A stretch of DNA of 64,000 nucleotides from NCBI GenBank assembly GCA_914767715.1, contig OU612066.1, positions 22,666,283 to 22,730,282 on the forward strand, written 5' to 3'. Source of the DNA: Membranipora membranacea (Eukaryota; Bryozoa; Gymnolaemata; Cheilostomatida; Membraniporidae). Position 1 is the stretch's first letter; each line of letters starts with the position of its first letter. Shown one piece after another: positions 45,301 through 57,500 of the stretch. Under the pieces are notes generated by a model. The model was not told the origin of the DNA, searched no databases, and saw only the letters and a program-made list of their open reading frames with translations. Both the position numbers and the translations under genes were made by a program.

Positions 45301-48300
45301 TCTGTCTCCACAACAAAATCCTGAGGATAATTTTTTGGGAGAACAAAAGCCCTACTCTTCTATCACATATCATAGCCTCCTGGACACAGTCACTGCGCTC
45401 ATTGAGTGTAAACCAAGTGGGCTACTATTCATCAGACTGCGAAATCATGATCATCTGCTTTAGAAGAACATAAATTTAATTTTACCACACAGTTCAGCTG
45501 CTCAAACTCTGCTCAGATTGCTGGCGTTGGCATTCCGACACCAACCACCGTCCAATCAGCAATCATAGATGTGGATAGGATTTGGCGGATACTGGAATGC
45601 CTCTGCCAGCAAACTGAGCAGAGTTTAAGCACTTAAACTTCATGACCCTGGAGTCAGATAAGGTAGAGTAAACTCACCTGGTACATAGAGCGTTCCATCA
45701 GTGTTGAGTTTGATATCCAACTTCTCAGGTGAGTCACCGACTAGTAGATCTCGTACACTCTCGTTGTAAATCTCCAAAACAGAGACTCTAATATCAAACC
45801 TCCACTCATGACCCATCCGCTCCGTCTCATTGAAAAGCTTCAAGAGAGCTCGCTGATTAATGCCGGGATTGGCTTCCACACCTGTAAAATAATTGTTGAT
45901 GAAATGTTTGAAATACAGCTTCGAATTTGTTTTTCGTTTTCCTCAACAATTTTCTTGCTTGTACTTGCACTAGGAGGTAAGTTTCATTCACTTGGCCCAT
46001 AGATTTAAAATGTAATAATGTAAGTTTGATCGAATTTGCTTCCATATTTTGGAGTTGCTCCCCCTCTAGCTTGCGGATCACCAGTAAAAAGGTATCAACT
46101 TGAAGCGTAGATAATCAGGATAAAACCTGATCATTCTCGTCAGATTATTGGCTAACTATAACCTTACAAACTGCAAATTATATATACAAGGGAAAGAAAT
46201 AAACTACTCCTCTCACCTTCCATAGTATAAGTTTTACCAGATCCAGTTTGCCCATATGCAAATATACAGACGTGATATCCATCTATCACACTGGCTACTA
46301 AATCCTGCACCTCATCAAATACCTTAAAAAAAAACAAAGAAATATTAACATCTCATGCTGGATTTGAGATTAAAACACAAAAACTGCCTCAAACAAGACA
46401 TCAGCAGCCGGAATAAACCAATACAACTGGTATGTAGATGACGGATACATCTGTTTTATTGTGCGTATTTACCACTAGTCTTGAATATCCTGCTTTGGAA
46501 ATGATACGCTATCATACGAGCTGTATATAATAAATCCACTTCCTGATTTATACTTAGAACATGAATGCTCCAAATTGCCTGCATTACATGTCACTCCAGT
46601 TCTACTGTAAGCTGGCAGTTCAAGGGGGAGCAACTCGGAATGCAGACAAATCGGATCAAAGTTGATCTGAAAAATACCTGGGTTTGAGTGCTAGCAGGGT
46701 TAAAGAGTCTATCCATTTCAAACTGCTGACTCCTTCCTTTTTTATTTTCTACGATCACCACATCCGCGTCGTATTCATTCTGTAATACGGCATTGTGAGG
46801 TGAGGCACCATCCTCTGCTATCAATGGTCTGATACGGCAGAATACTCGAATATTTCCTGGAATACAAATAAAAAAGAAACATTTACACAAGTTACCCTCA
46901 ACAGTTCACATCATTAGACACAGGTATTTCCAGTTCCACTATAGTAAATCATTCATAGACTGGCTTTGCACATAATACAGAATAATGATAATAAATCTTA
47001 ACAATACACAATATTAAGGACACAATATAAAACATAGTAGAACAAAACACATATTCATTACAGTGTTGCAAATATTCACAGAAATAAAACACCATAAATA
47101 AATTACATGATGATACATTATGAAACGTAATACAACATAAATACATATCTCACCTTTCAACTCTACAAGCTGATTATGATACTTTTTCCTCAGTTTCATC
47201 TCTTTCCTATATTTGCCGACCAGGTCTTTGTTTTGTTCATGGATAGACAGTATGGCAGCATTGAGCTCGCGAGTTTTTCTCTGGAATTCTGTTTGGAAGC
47301 ACTTTGGTAATTCTCTACATACCCCTTGTAGTCGCCTTAAAAATATCAATCGGGAAAGTTACAAGCATGTATTGGCCAAACAAAATATTATTATCGATTT
47401 AATTCAGAAGAGCTAATCTCCAGTTCGTTCTTCTATGGTTACCTTACAAGGCAATCTTGGGGCAACGGGACGAATGAGGCGGAACAGGCAAACAAACACT
47501 TCTCAGCATTACATGGATTACAAGAAAAACAACGAACCATAAAAAAAAATCATTCTAGTGCCAATTTTCAAGATTTGACAACGCTCCCCTTCGCCTAAAT
47601 ATTTGCAGTACAAATCTAGCTCAACAACAATGATTAGTGCTGCACATATGTGAAAACAGTGCTCACTTGTATTGTGTCTTGAGCTCGGTGAGCTGAGGTA
47701 TAACAGAAGCCGTTATCTGCTGTCGGAGTGACTGATTCTCAGAGGCAGCGTCTCCGATTCTCGCCTTGTACTGAGTCTCTAACTCCTCCAGGTCTGTGTC
47801 TCTCTGCTGCTCTAACTCAGCTACCTTATCGGCCATCTCCTGCCTCAACTTCACCAGATCAGCCTTCCTCTGCTTCACCTGCAGGGAGACAATTACAGTT
47901 ATTTTATGATTTCCTGTATCTGAGTTGATCCATATCAGTAGCAGTTTTTCATGTGCATGAAAAGAGTTTCAAAGCGCATCTAGAAATAAGCTGGGATTGA
48001 TAAGATTGATAACAATCATAATTTTGATGCCAAATCCACGCAAATATCAAAATTTTACCAGAGATTTTTGGACAAACCAAAAAACTCGCAGCTTTCAATG
48101 TTGGCATCATGGACAAAACATAATCTGGGCGCTTCTAGGAGTTGCCCTCTCATATCTTGTTACGTGAGTGTACCTCATAATGAATCAAAAAAAGTCATTG
48201 GCGATATGTGATGTTAAATAAAACATGTGTTCTTCTTTTCTGTCCGTATGTTATCATCAAGCTACTGCAGCTACTTGCCTGTTTTTCGAGTTCAGATACA

Positions 48301-51300
48301 GTCTTTTTGTGGTTCTTTTCATCAGCGCTCTGCTTTTCTTCACCTGACTTCACAGAGTCTTGTATCTCTTGATACGAAAGCTTCATTTCGGACAATTCTT
48401 TCTCCAACACTGATTGGGATTTTCTTAAAAAGGAAAGAGAGCAACTTGGGGTAATAGATTTGGGTGCTAGTTGTAGCACCCTTTTCAAACTTCAAATGCG
48501 AGAGAAATATGTCAATTATGAGTTTACCACCGGCATTGACAACAAAAAGTTTGACATTACAAACAGTTTTTTTACAAAGTGTGAACTTCCTTAGAAGAGA
48601 CAAAAGAAATCAATGCCATCAATTTGCACAAGTTGGGAGCACCTGCACAAATCTGCTAAAATAAATTAATTTTACACTTACTTATTCTGTTTTTCTATTG
48701 ATTGAATCTCAGTTTTATGTCTAGAGTTGACTTTTGTTAGCTCAGCGTTCAAAGATTCCAGCTCTGTTTGAAGGACGGACATCTGATTTCTCAAAACTTC
48801 ATTCTCACTGGGGCTTTCTGGTTCTGATTCCACCATCTGTAAAACCCCAATTGGGTGACATTTGATCCAGATCAAGTTTAATCCAATTGCCTGCATTCCA
48901 GTTGCTCCCTTCCACTGGTCACTAGTGACTAGGGGATCGGGAGCAACTCTGAATGTAGGCTTATTGACTATGGTCTACATTTGATCTTACCAATAAAAAA
49001 TATGCTCAAAACTGCTGCAGTCTTCTATAACATATTATAAAGTACCTCAAATCCCCTTTGAATAGTAAGGACTATTGTGGACTCTATATGCCATGTCGGC
49101 AGAGTGTCACAATCGAGCCAATTATAAAACAGAAATTCAAGTGTCAACTGCAATTACTAACAAAATTGTGTTTTTGTTGCCACACAATATGACCTTGGAC
49201 CCTGTGATATTTATCACAGATATAATAACAATCAATTTTTTAATTAGATATTTAATATCTGTCATTATATCGTATGATTTTATTTGATTGGTACCTGAGA
49301 GTTTTGCATCTGCTGATGACTGTCTAGTTTGAGCTGTCTTATCTGCTGCTCCTTTTCGATGTCTGACTCCTCGAGTCGCTGAATTGTTTTTCTGTGTTCA
49401 AAATCCATCTCCATGTACTCCGCCTCTTTGATTAACAGTTTATCCTATAATTTGTAATATGCTTAATATAACAGTTTGCATGTACTGAGAATAATGATTA
49501 TTCTTTGAAATAAAGAAACATTGAATTCCTTCTGTGTGATATCTCAGTATCAATTGGGTGCTTCACAGAGAGTGCAATATTTTGGGTAGTAACTGTTACA
49601 AGGAAATGATGAAACCGATGATATGGTCAGTTTAAACAAGAAATGAGCTGAAATTGACTGCATTTCCATATCGGAAACTCTAAATGTGGCCTGTCAGAAT
49701 TGCCACAACTACAAAATTTAGCTTTTACCTGTAATTTAGTTATTTTCTCTTCGAGCTTAGCGCCAGAACTGCTGCTGTTTGATCGAGGTGAAGTATTCTG
49801 TAAAGCATCGACGTCGTTCTTCAGTAAAGCGACCTCCACAGCATTCTCAGACACCTGTCTCCTATAGTCTTCTATTTCTTTCTTTAATGCCTATATTGGT
49901 AACAATATTTAATATCTTAAAGCACATGGGGACATTGGAAAAGAATATCAGTATGTGCAACATTATTTATCTCAATTTATACCAGTTTAATGGATGGATT
50001 TGGTAGAATTTTGTCTCATATTTTGTCACAAAAATGGAGATAAATCCGCTTTCCAACCCACATATCATTTGATAGCCATGTATATGTGATTTATCAATGG
50101 TGCTGGAGCTGAATCTAAATGATTTTTTTAAAATAGAAGATAGAGTTTGTCAGATGAAGCCATTTTTATATGATTATCCTGTTGCCGTTGCTTGTGTTAA
50201 GATGGTCTTATTGGGAAGAGAAAGATCTCAGTGATTAGTTAGAAATGATGTATCTTGTGTTAAGGTGGAAAACAACTTTCAGGGAGCAGTTTGAAACACT
50301 GTCCCAAAAATAAATAAATGAGAGTTAAGCTTACTGATACAGTTCTGGTATGTGTGGATATCTGAGATGTCAAGTCTGTATTCTCAGATTTACACCTGAG
50401 CAGGCCTTTCAGCTCGATCTGCTGCTGTTTGATGAGAATCTGCTGACTAAAGAACTGTCCCATTATGTTATTTTTCTCTTGTATGACGTGATTGAGCTGA
50501 CCTGTCAGTCCAGTGATAGCTAGAGAGGCAGCTGATTCAGGCGCACCCGTCAACATATTACCTAAAACAAGTAGAAATACAAGGCTAGTAGATTTGAGTA
50601 TGTGAACAATGTGGGGCACGCATCCGGAAACAAGAAATATATATCTAGTCCTGATACTGGAGGGAGGGCAAGACACGGTGGTTTATGAGTGTGGCAGGGT
50701 CCTAACCTTAGTTTTTTAGGCTCTAGGTAGGCATGCACTCACTTATTAATGCTCAGCATACCCCAAGAAACTTTGAACACATGCTTCACCATAATATAAC
50801 ACTGATTTCACTGCTACACTACACTGCTGCAAAAAAAAGCTGCATCACAAGGCTGGTACGCTGCCCTAATATCAAATCAAATGAGAGTTTCATATGAAAA
50901 CTCTGTTGTCTGTGATACTCTTCCAAAAGCCAAGCGGTGTTTGCCAAGTTCATTAGCAAAAAGCCACTGATCTTCCCAAGCCGAGAGGGCTGTCGGACAG
51001 GGGACCATTGGACAGGGTGCAGAGTATGGGGGGGGGGGGGGGAGGCTCATACTACCACTGACCATGCATTTCTTGAGGGTTATACATCCTGGCTATCTCC
51101 AGCTCCGTCTCCTGTTCCTTGAGTACTGACTCGAGTAGTTGTATGATTCTGTTCTTCTCATTGAATGATTGGTCGTGAGTGTTCTTCATGATGTTCAACT
51201 GGTTCTTTCTATCTGACTCCTCTTTCTGTAGCTGTTTCTCGTTTTGCTTCAGCTTCTCCTTCAGCTTCGACACCTGATCAACACAAAAAAAGCTTATTGC

Positions 51301-52496
51301 AAGTTTGCTGGAGATGAAATGAGATGGATAAGCTTTTAAGTAAATAAAATAAATTCTAAGGTATCTGAGTTGAAGAGTAACCATAGACATGATAATATTA
51401 ATAAGTCTATGGGAATAACTTATCTTTCTCGCGCATAGCCATACAGTCATTGTTTTAATATCCATTATCTTGGAAAGGCTCTGCAATCGCAAAAGAATAG
51501 AGAAGCTCTCACCTACCAAGGTAAAATGTTTAATGCCTAGTTATAACAAAGATTATCATACAGTAGAGAGGGGAGGGGTGGGGACAGGAATTTGTCAACT
51601 CTAACTACATCATACCCTCAGTTGTAGATTGTCTCTTTCGCTATAGATATGCTTGAGCTGTCGTTTGAGAGCCTGGTACTTCACACCCAGAGTTGAATCA
51701 CTGTCAGGGTTAACGTTTTCATCATCACTGGATGACGCTACGCTCAGTAAGTTTGTACCAAGCCCTTCATCTAAAGTATACAATACACTACATACTTATA
51801 AACCTTGTGATACCTATCAACTGCATATTCAAAGATTTTTCAGAAAAAAACAGATTACCAAAACAATAAGTTACCGTGATTTTCACGCATTAATGGCTTC
51901 CATTTTGCCCGTTATTCTTACTTGGCCTGTAGATACTGAACATGACTCGTTGAATTATTTATAGGCTAAGGAGTCAAATATATATTCAGCATTCTATGTC
52001 TAGGGCTATTCACTCTTACTAGAGGATGGTGCTATAATCATTTTACTATTACTATTGATATCTTGAGATTGTAAGGTGTTGCTGACATTACTATGTAATC
52101 AATGCATAAAAGTCACTAAAGATACAATGTAAGCAGTAAAGGTCTTACATTCCAGTCCGAGGTCCGAAGATAGTCTCTCGCTCCTGGTCGGCATAGGTTT
52201 GATGGGAGTGTAAGTCATAGTAGGCCTTTTGTACACAGGGGTGGCCTAAAACAAGAGAACATTTTAATGGTTACAGAAAACTAACTTCACTATGTCGTTA
52301 TCAGGGATACAAGCAGGGAGCCCCTCTTTGATACAAGAAAAAAATGTTCCGTTAGTTGTCATGATGATTATGTGCGGCAGAGAAATTCATAAAAACTCAA
52401 ATGCTTTCCAAACCACCATAAAAACTTCAAGTCTGCATGCTCTTGTAAATGACAACAAACCTTTTTAGGAGAGCCATGATGATAGGGAGAAGACAT
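42307..52496 (-). CDS. KIFC3: KIFC3-like kinesin-14 (C-terminal motor)
   Basis: Eighteen exons: 52496-52461 (ATG), 52245-52149, 51770-51616, 51273-51063, 50561-50335, 49890-49729, 49444-49295, 48836-48682, 48423-48279, 47878-47667, 47335-47154, 46856-46678, 46322-46217, 45881-45678, 45101-44928, 44672-44475, 43200-43022, 42375-42307 (TAA). Every phase closes: 946 residues (human KIFC3 833). Residues 1-80 are a Ser/Pro/Thr-rich head, 80-575 are coiled coil for dimerisation and cargo, and 578-902 are the motor. The motor starts [11 protein letters not shown], has P-loop GQTGSGKT at 661-668, switch I SSRSH at 775-779 and switch II DLAGSE at 805-810. The run [12 protein letters not shown] and the ending RVRSVELG match KIFC3 closely. 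A short Ser/Pro tail follows. KIFC3 moves to microtubule minus ends and works at adherens junctions, Golgi and centrosomes. The intron after 48279 starts with GC (CAG|GCAAGT), a known minor class; all others are GT-AG. Confidence 0.93.
43276..43482 (-). mobile_element. tRNA-derived SINE in a kinesin intron
   Basis: On the minus strand, GTGGTGTAGTGGTTAGGATT resembles an A box, and about 35 bases later GTTCGAATCCCTG is a classic B box. A non-tRNA body follows. The whole is bounded by CCTTTCGAGG (43276) and its inverse CCTCGAAAGG (43473). It lies in the intron between 43201 and 44474, in the same orientation as the kinesin. It is not a functional tRNA: the acceptor stem does not pair and no anticodon arm is clear. 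Confidence 0.55.
45498..45632. mobile_element. Foldback element in a kinesin intron
   Basis: GCTCAAACTCTGCTCAGATT ... GGCATTCC is matched in inverse by GGAATGCC ... AACTGAGCAGAGTTTAAGC, with a 50-60 base loop. It lies 46 bases from the donor of the exon ending at 45678. Confidence 0.65.
46609..46671 (-). mobile_element. Half copy of foldback family B beside a splice donor
   Basis: On the minus strand it reads CAGATCAACTTTGATCCG, then CTGCATTCCGAGTTGCTCCC, one arm of the family seen intact at 48851-48990. It begins only a few bases after the kinesin donor GTATTT at 46677. Confidence 0.5.
48851..48990. mobile_element. Foldback element, family B, intact, in a kinesin intron
   Basis: GATCCAGATCAAGTTTAATC ... 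CTGCATTCCAGTTGCTCCC is answered by GGGAGCAACTCTGAATGTAG ... GTCTACATTTGATC. The loop contains GGTCACTAGTGACT, itself a palindrome. It lies 15 bases upstream of the acceptor of the exon starting at 48836. Confidence 0.6.
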
Positions 52497-54537
52497 CCCT
52501 GTGATCTTTGGTACAATCCTTCTCAGAGCACAGCACAGTTAACTGGCTGTCAAGCAGAACACATCAAGCCAGAATGTGGGCAGGCCAGCAGTTTCAAACT
52601 AGGCAACTTCAATAAGACTATAATCATACAAAACAATCAAGATTTTAGAAGGTTATTAAATATTTAGAGACTTTTAAGGAGAATTAAAAATCTAGGTTTA
52701 ACCAGGGAGTCCTTTTTAATAATAGTCATACTACAACAGGTAGGACTATAGATAAGCCTACATGTGCATATGAGTAGAAAGGGTCCTACAAGAATTCTAT
52801 GTGGCCTACTCAATTATGGCAAGAAGCAGAAGCAGAGCTCGACTCCTTGCAGTAAGTAACAATAGTTTTAGCCTGCAGTGCTACTAAGATCCATGATAAC
52901 CCTGAGAAATTGGTTGAGTGTCTACTAGAGCCTAGGCTGATTCCTCTCTCCTATGATATAGAAATAAGGCATTGCAAGTTAGGAAAGATCATCATATCAT
53001 TCATTCAGTTCAGTGGCAAAAATAAAGAAATCAGCATTGAACTCCTTCCAATCCACAGGCAGGCCGATAATAATAGGCATGAATCCTTGTCACAGGTCCT
53101 CCCCAAATCCAAGCCTCTCCCTCTTCCAGTGGTAAAAACCAGAGGGGCCAGTCAACCATTGCCAGAGCAGAGACACTCAAGTGTTGGAGTGGTTCCCATC
53201 AAGGAGTTAGTATGGAACACTGTTAACTCCTCCTTGTCCCCGGCCCATATGTTGTAACATGTAGTGTATGTTATATATATATGGCTACATAATAATATAC
53301 ATAAATGAAGGCATCAGCTTTCATTGTACACATTATCTAGTTGAGTTGGACTGTCAGATATGGTGCTGTCCTGATTTGAAACTTGGAAATACAGTCCCTC
53401 TGTATTGAAACTTTTTTGTTTTCACTTTTGTTTTAAATGATTTCAAATCATTGACAAATTTTACTCGATGATTCATTCATGCTTCATCCTTGTGGTGTCA
53501 ATTATGATAGTTGATAATTCCTGAAAGTCAACATGTACAATATCGAGGTTATTCAATCCCACCCGTTATTTGCCTTTGTAGCCTTGTTATTAATTCCACT
53601 GAGTCAACTATTGGCTATTCTCAAACGGAAGTCTGCACTTTAATCATCAATCAATACTGAATGTTACCACCTCTTATCTTTCCCAAATAGATCTCAAATT
53701 ATCTGCCAACCTGAGGTTGTCATGATGTAATAAGATATGCTGATAAGCCAGTGCAGTATGAATTCATAGCAGGCAACTGTTGAACATCCATTGTGCCTTG
53801 GTAAGTAAATGATAATCATTGTTCTCTCTTGATTAGAAGAAGAATACAGCACACACACCTATATTCCTACCTACTAATAAAACAGTACTCCAACTCTACT
53901 TCACTAGATAGCTATATTATAGATAGTGGTATAGTCAATTTGATTGTCTTTAGGCCTTATCTACACGTACTGCATACATACATTGTCATCTAATATTGAT
54001 TTGGAACAATCAGTAGTAGAAAGATAGATATATCAACACCTGTGTTGGTATAGCACAAAATGGCCAAGCAAAGCATCACAAGTTCCACTGCTAGAAATTA
54101 TATTAATGACTTTCACTACTCCTTTTTTGTGAGTGAGGCTTATTTCACCTGCATAACAGTTACACACACTGTTAGTTAGATATAGCCTGTCTTGACAACA
54201 TTGTCAAGACCGGCTATACACAAGGTAGGTGTCCGCGCTGAGAGCGTTGTATTGTTTTTCCTGTTGTTATTGTTCACCTGTTTCATTCTGACTTCGCCAA
54301 GCTTTCTGATAAAGAACAAATTAACACTCGATATCACTTCTTATTTATTTGTAAAAATGCTTGGTATTAGGCCTAACTGTCAATTTCGTCTCACATGCCC
54401 TTACATAAACTTAAGAGATAAGCTTATGAGACACTTATGATTGACTGGCGGGATTGTGAATTTGTTTGATGGTGTAGAGTATATCACTAGATGCCCATTG
54501 ACAACTGTATTTATTATGGATTCCAGGACATCCGCTA
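52497..54537. other. Intergenic region between head-to-head kinesin and coiled-coil genes
   Basis: About 2 kb holding the promoter side of KIFC3 and the upstream side of the coiled-coil gene. An open frame at 52910-53257 (plus strand, PKSKPLPLPVVKTRGASQPL) has somewhat protein-like composition but no clear splice sites. A palindrome of the TGTCTTG family lies at 54187-54216. Confidence 0.4.
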
Positions 54538-57500
54538 ATGAAGCTTTTATGTGGATGTGGAGGAACAAGATCTGCTCAGTCATCACCGAGCCACAAACCT
54601 GCTGCTAATAGCGGAGACATGTCTAAACTTAAACCCCCGTCTACTTCATCCCGTCTTAAGTATGGTTACGGAGGGTCACAAAGCAAACTAGCTAAACCTG
54701 CCGCACCAAGCAATCAAAATGACAAACAACCTCTTGATTTTGGATTGGCGCTGAGCCCAACGGCTTTGCTCGCTAAATCCAACAACACTGGTGGATATAT
54801 ACCTAGACAGGCTTCACAGTTAAAGAAGAATGAAAGGCCTGTATCATCTATGGCCAGTCTCAGCAGTGGTGGGGTCAATGGGAACCATCAGCAGATTCCG
54901 GCGCGAGCTTTGGATGATACGAACCCAACAGGCAAACCTAAAAGTGGGCTTCGATCCTTCCTATCTCGGCCATTCTACAGGAGCAAACCTATACCCAAGT
55001 CTCAGACAATCGCAACTCTGCAAAGCTCCTCATCTCCACTTAGCAAGGCTGTTATTGAGGCTCCAATCGCAGTCGAAGAGGATGTAGCAATGGACAGCCC
55101 TAATAGTGCTGTTAAAACAATCAAGCCCAGCACATCTGACACATCTCTATCAAAATACCAAGGACGAGCAAAGAGTATAGTCCGACCACATACAGGTTCT
55201 CAAAAAGCTCTGAAAGTCAGCAACACCTCTAAAACATCAATAAGCACCGTGGATAGTAATCACAAGGCCAATTCAAAGTATGATAAACATTTAGCCTCTG
55301 ATCCGCAGGTCACCAATAAAATTCCCAATTCACGCAGTGGTTTGGAGATCAGCGTCCCCCCTAATGATGTGGACACATCAAGGCTAAGGTCCGCCACTTC
55401 CTCTACGCTAAGTCAATCAAGTCTATATTCCAATCAATCAGGTAGGTGTAGCTACATATGTTTAAAGATGACGTATGTCTACACAGCGTTATCTTATCTT
55501 TGAATGAGCATTCAACAAAACAAAACTGCTAATCCAACAAGTCATCGCTTCATGAAAATTTTGAGTAAAAACAAGTGTCTGGGAAAGTCATGAGTTTCCT
55601 TGATTAGTGAATTTGTTCGGTCCAGTAATTTTACATACAAAACATACATATCGCTACGAATCTTGAATTGATACCAGCATCCCATTGTGTTCACTGTCAT
55701 ATCAGATATGTTGATAACTCAATAATATTTGTTATTTTACTATGTCATAACTCTACTGTATGTATCCTATGTTGTTTATGAAAAAAATCATTAATTTTTC
55801 TCCAGGCTGGTCAAACCCAGATAAAAAGAAACCCACTATGGAAATTAACCCAATTACCAAGTCAGACTGCAAGGATGCATCGATTACAGTCAATGTAAGT
55901 TAGATAGTGAGGTAAATAAATGTATCACAATAGGCCTAACAGTGGAATGTAAATTTTCAGTGATACACCTATAGATATATCTGTTGTTTTTTTGTGAGCC
56001 TAGTCATAGAGGAAAACATCAAAGCGATAACGCAGAGAACATGTGTCATACTGAAGCCATAACATGTCTACAGTATTTGGTTTTTCTCACTCTTTTCAAC
56101 AATAGCCCGCTATTAGTTACGTCCTAGATGCATATAAAAATGCCTAGCACAAAAGCCATACAAGTTTTCCTCTTACGTTTTCATTTTCCTTTTAACAATC
56201 GCCTATGAGTATGAGTCATATTATTGATACGAATTGAGCCATCCAATATTCTCCTTGAACACTTGCAGCCCTGGTTGAGCGGAGTGCAGCTTACCAAAAA
56301 TCACCATACATTTTACAAGAGCCTCAGGGCCCAGACACTTAGAGTCGTGATTGACTCCAAAGAGATCTAACCAAATTGGCTGTGATGGGGTAGCAATTGG
56401 ATTAATCAGCTGTGTAATGTATTATTTGCTCTCTATTGTTCAAGGGGTTACCAGCACTATACTTTGTCTTTACGATGGCAAAATGCCAGTGGTAATCTAT
56501 TGAACTGAATAGAAGGATACTTTACTATAATGAGAGTGTTAGTATTGTATTCTGTCAGTAATCTTACACCATAACCAGCTGTATAAAAAGGGAGTCCCTC
56601 CATTAGCTCTGGTGTGAAATTATGGTCATTAGGTATCAATTATTCTATTTATATGCAAAGTGTTCCACAATTTGGGGCCTTGGAGTCATTTTAACCTTTA
56701 GATTGAACAAGCAAGAATATTTATTGATACCTAATCTCAGTCATAATCTATTTACAGAGTACAGTGATTATGGCATTATTGTTCGATAACATACTCCAAA
56801 GCTTATGGTTATTACCATGTCACATATTGTCACTTCCTCTCACTTTGCTAAAGTGAAAGTTTTGTATCTTACCATCTGATCCATAATAACTATCCAGGCA
56901 CACACTTCCCTGGTCAAGGCTATTATTTAGAGACTTTACCAGGAAGGAAGATCCACACCATGGCAAATTTCATGTGATTCTAAATGTCACTGACTTGTAG
57001 ATTCTTATGACATTGTCCTGGATAGTGCAGGTATAAAGAGGTTTCTAAAATAAAACTGTGCTAATATCCAAACCATCCAGGCACACACTTCTCTGGTCAA
57101 GCTATTATTTAGAGACTCTGCATGGATGTGTAAAGCTCCACAGCATAGCAACTTTCATATGATTCTAATTGTCACAGAGTTTATTCTGCTAAGTTTTAGA
57201 TTCCTATGAATCTCTAACGGATAGTGCTGGTATAAAGGGGTTTCTAAAGTCAATCTGCGCTAAAATATCTAAGCCCCTATATTAAAAAGTTATTACCAAG
57301 GTTGCTAATCTTAAATCCGTGAATATTTTAATCATTTGACATCCTGTAGAGGCATGAATTCAGTCATCTAGCCATTTACCGGATGCTCTTTACCAATGTG
57401 TATAAGCAGGTTTCATGCGTATAAGCTGTGATTCAAACAATACATGTCGGGCAGAATTATTATCTTCATGGCTCATTATCACTTTGATGATTCTTATTCA

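Noticed and set aside
51030-51045. Poly-G tract as a G-quadruplex regulator
   Set aside because: A simple mononucleotide run (others near 17005 and 37430); there is no evidence of function and it may vary by slippage.
52910-53257. 115-codon plus-strand open frame before the coiled-coil gene
   Set aside because: Composition is mildly protein-like, but no flanking splice sites could be matched in phase. It is kept only as a note in the intergenic entry.
54192-54440. Short frame with a hydrophobic stretch resembling a signal peptide
   Set aside because: It starts in a dispersed palindrome and has no downstream domain; hydrophobic runs are common in AT-rich DNA.
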